Positions 13,644 through 15,055 of a stretch of DNA of 15,055 nucleotides are shown here, one piece after another. The notes below the pieces were generated by a model. The model searched no databases, was not told the origin of the DNA, and saw only the letters and a list, made by a program, of their open reading frames with translations. Source of the stretch: DASZOC01 sp035550975 (lineage in GTDB: Bacteria > Actinomycetota > CADDZG01 > WHSQ01); the NCBI GenBank assembly GCA_035550975.1, contig DASZOC010000015.1:1-15055 (forward strand). Direction: 5' to 3'. The number at the start of each line of letters is the position of its first letter. Within the stretch, counting starts at the first letter, position 1. The position numbers and the translations under genes are program-made.

Positions 13644-14990
13644 TTGGCTGCAGCTATAGACCAGATCCGTCGAGCGATCGTCGAGGGCGCGCCGGGAGAA
13701 GCGATCGGCGCGCTCGAGCTGCCGGAGAGCATGCGAGCCGCATTCGTCCGCAAGGACGAACAAGACATGTTCGAGGGGATGGACCACGACGCGAAGGACC
13801 CGCGCAAGTCGCTGCACATCGACGAGGTCCCGATCCCACCGCTCGGCCCGAACGAGTGCCTGATCGCCGTGATGGCGTCCGCGATCAACTTCAACACCGT
13901 CTGGACGTCGATCTTCGAGCCTCTGTCGACGTTCCTCTTCCTCGAGCGCTTCGCGCGGGAAGGCGAGATCGGCGCGCGTCACAACCTCGACCACCACATC
14001 GTCGGCTCCGACGCGTCTGCCGTCGTGCTCCGAACGGGGCCGGGCGTGACGCGCTGGAAGCCCGGTGACCGCGTGACGGTGCACTGCAACTACGTCGACC
14101 TCGAGGCGCCGACCGGCCACGACGACTCGATGATGGACCCGGGCCAGCGGATCTGGGGCTTCGAGACGAACTTCGGCTCGCTCGCCGAGATCTCGATGGT
14201 CAAGGCGAACCAGCTGATGCCGATGCCGACGCACCTCACGTGGGAAGAGGCCGCGTGCAACGGGCTCGTCAACTCGACCTCGTACCGGATGCTCGTGTCG
14301 CCCAACGGCGCCCGGATGAAACAGGGCGACGTCGTGCTGATCTGGGGCGCTACGGGCGGCCTCGGCGGATACGCGGTCCAGTACTGCCTGAACGGGGGCG
14401 CGATCCCCGTCGGCGTGGTCTCGTCACCCGACAAGGCCGAGCTGCTGCACGAGATCGGCTGTGAGCACGTCATCGACCGCAAGGCGGAGGGTTACGCGTT
14501 CTGGGACGGTGACCGCCAGGACGCCAAGGAGCTCAAACGCTTCGGCAAGAAGATCCGGGAGCTCGTAGGCGAGGACCCCGACATCGTCTTCGAGCATCCC
14601 GGCCGCCAGACCTTCGGCGCCTCGATCTTCGTCGTCAAGCGCGGGGGCAAGGTCGTCACCTGCGCGTCGACGTCCGGCTACATGCACGAATACGACAACC
14701 GCTACCTATGGATGTTGCTGAAGTCGATCATCGGATCGCACTTCGCGAACTACAAGGAGGCATGGGAGGCGAACCGCCTCCTCGACCTCGGCATGATCCA
14801 TCCGATCCTGTCGAAGACCTACCCGCTGAGCGACACGGCCGAAGCGGCGTGGCAGGTCCACCAGAACCTCCACAAGGGCAAGCTCGGGATCCTCGTGCTC
14901 GCGGAGAACGAGGGCGAGGGGGTCCAGGACGAGGAGAAGCGGTCGCGCTACGCCGACAAGATCGCCGTGTTCAAGCGCTTCAGCGACTAG
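13644..14990 (+). CDS. ccr: Crotonyl-CoA carboxylase/reductase
   Basis: The 448-residue protein is a medium-chain dehydrogenase/reductase that reductively carboxylates crotonyl-CoA with NADPH and CO2 to ethylmalonyl-CoA. Features are MFEGMDHDAKDPRKSLHIDE (42-61), SAINFNTVWTSIFEP (79-93), NLDHHIVGSDASAVV (114-128), WGFETNFGSLAE (171-182), the nucleotide fold WGATGGLGGYAVQYCLNGG (234-252), FEHPGRQTFGAS (316-327) and SHFANYKEAWEANRL (365-379). The four CO2-binding residues I recall for the Kitasatospora enzyme (Asn81, Phe170, Glu171, His365) map to N82, F173, E174 and H366, so carboxylation rather than plain reduction is expected. Length is normal (about 445). The TTG start is set by AAGGAG 7 bases upstream; translation then reads (M)AAAIDQIRRAI. 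The open frame extends far upstream opposite the acyl-CoA dehydrogenase, but that part is antisense shadow. Role: ethylmalonyl-CoA pathway for acetyl-CoA assimilation, or ethylmalonyl extender supply. Nothing supportable follows in the last 65 bases. Confidence 0.95.
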   Translation: MAAAIDQIRRAIVEGAPGEAIGALELPESMRAAFVRKDEQDMFEGMDHDAKDPRKSLHIDEVPIPPLGPNECLIAVMASAINFNTVWTSIFEPLSTFLFLERFAREGEIGARHNLDHHIVGSDASAVVLRTGPGVTRWKPGDRVTVHCNYVDLEAPTGHDDSMMDPGQRIWGFETNFGSLAEISMVKANQLMPMPTHLTWEEAACNGLVNSTSYRMLVSPNGARMKQGDVVLIWGATGGLGGYAVQYCLNGGAIPVGVVSSPDKAELLHEIGCEHVIDRKAEGYAFWDGDRQDAKELKRFGKKIRELVGEDPDIVFEHPGRQTFGASIFVVKRGGKVVTCASTSGYMHEYDNRYLWMLLKSIIGSHFANYKEAWEANRLLDLGMIHPILSKTYPLSDTAEAAWQVHQNLHKGKLGILVLAENEGEGVQDEEKRSRYADKIAVFKRFSD

Positions 14991-15055
14991 CCGGCAAGCT
15001 TGGGCAACATCGGGAGGGCTCCGGGCGAGTTCTGTGCCGTGAGTCTCGCTAAACG

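Noticed and set aside
15039..15055. Possible GTG start of another gene at the right edge (reads VSLAK)
   Set aside because: Only five codons are visible, without a properly spaced ribosome site or -10 box; the last 65 bases after ccr support no feature.
1..15055. Mobile elements, CRISPR arrays, tRNA or rRNA genes, defence systems
   Set aside because: No transposase or integrase motifs, no spaced repeats, no cloverleaf or rRNA-like stretches, and all recognised genes are intact housekeeping or envelope functions.

Overview
The window looks like chromosomal DNA from a high-GC actinobacterial lineage (Actinomycetota), probably not a well-studied genus. GC-rich third positions, frequent GTG/TTG starts, TANNNT -10 boxes placed 6-7 nt before the ATG (leaderless mRNAs), SpoIID/LytB and LGFP modules, a LytR-CpsA-Psr protein and crotonyl-CoA carboxylase/reductase all point that way, but none fixes the genus. 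It is dense with protein genes. I see no rRNA, tRNA, CRISPR array, insertion sequence or integrase, and no gene-free stretch over about 160 bases.

Left part (1-5456, all minus strand): nucleotide-sugar and envelope genes. Transcription runs from high to low coordinates: a GDP-L-fucose-synthase-type epimerase (fcl), then a strong hairpin, then a secreted SpoIID/LytB protein with C-terminal LGFP repeats, a four-helix EamA/DMT membrane protein, an RMD-like extended SDR whose catalytic Lys is Arg, and a sugar-1-phosphate nucleotidyltransferase cut off by the window edge. The last four are tightly packed (gaps of 42 and 5 bases, then a GTGA overlap) and look like one operon.

Middle (5496-8997, plus strand): three GT4-fold glycosyltransferases, each overlapping the next by 4 bases (ATGA, GTGA), divergent from fcl across 39 bases. 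Facing them and overlapping tail to tail by 4 bases is a LytR-CpsA-Psr phosphotransferase (8994-10460, minus). Together with the left part this reads as a locus that makes activated 6-deoxyhexose/mannose-type sugars, assembles them on a carrier and attaches a glycopolymer to the wall. No polymerase, ABC exporter, initiating glycosyltransferase or GDP-mannose 4,6-dehydratase is visible, so the pathway is incomplete within the window.

Right part (10520-14990): central carbon metabolism. A minus-strand operon encodes an acyl-CoA dehydrogenase, a small membrane-anchored DUF2007-like protein and class II fumarase (fumC). Divergent from it, across about 87 bases, is ccr (crotonyl-CoA carboxylase/reductase) with all four CO2-binding residues that I recall for the family. 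This suggests C4-acyl-CoA chemistry: the ethylmalonyl-CoA pathway or ethylmalonyl-CoA supply.

I found no clearly new biological system. The points most worth a second look are the Lys-to-Arg change in the RMD-like enzyme, the motif-swapped SpoIID-LGFP protein inside a sugar operon, the half-size EamA protein as a possible lipid-sugar flippase, the unexplained Cys-tailed membrane protein between the acyl-CoA dehydrogenase and fumarase, and the leaderless promoter pattern, which decides at least one start codon.
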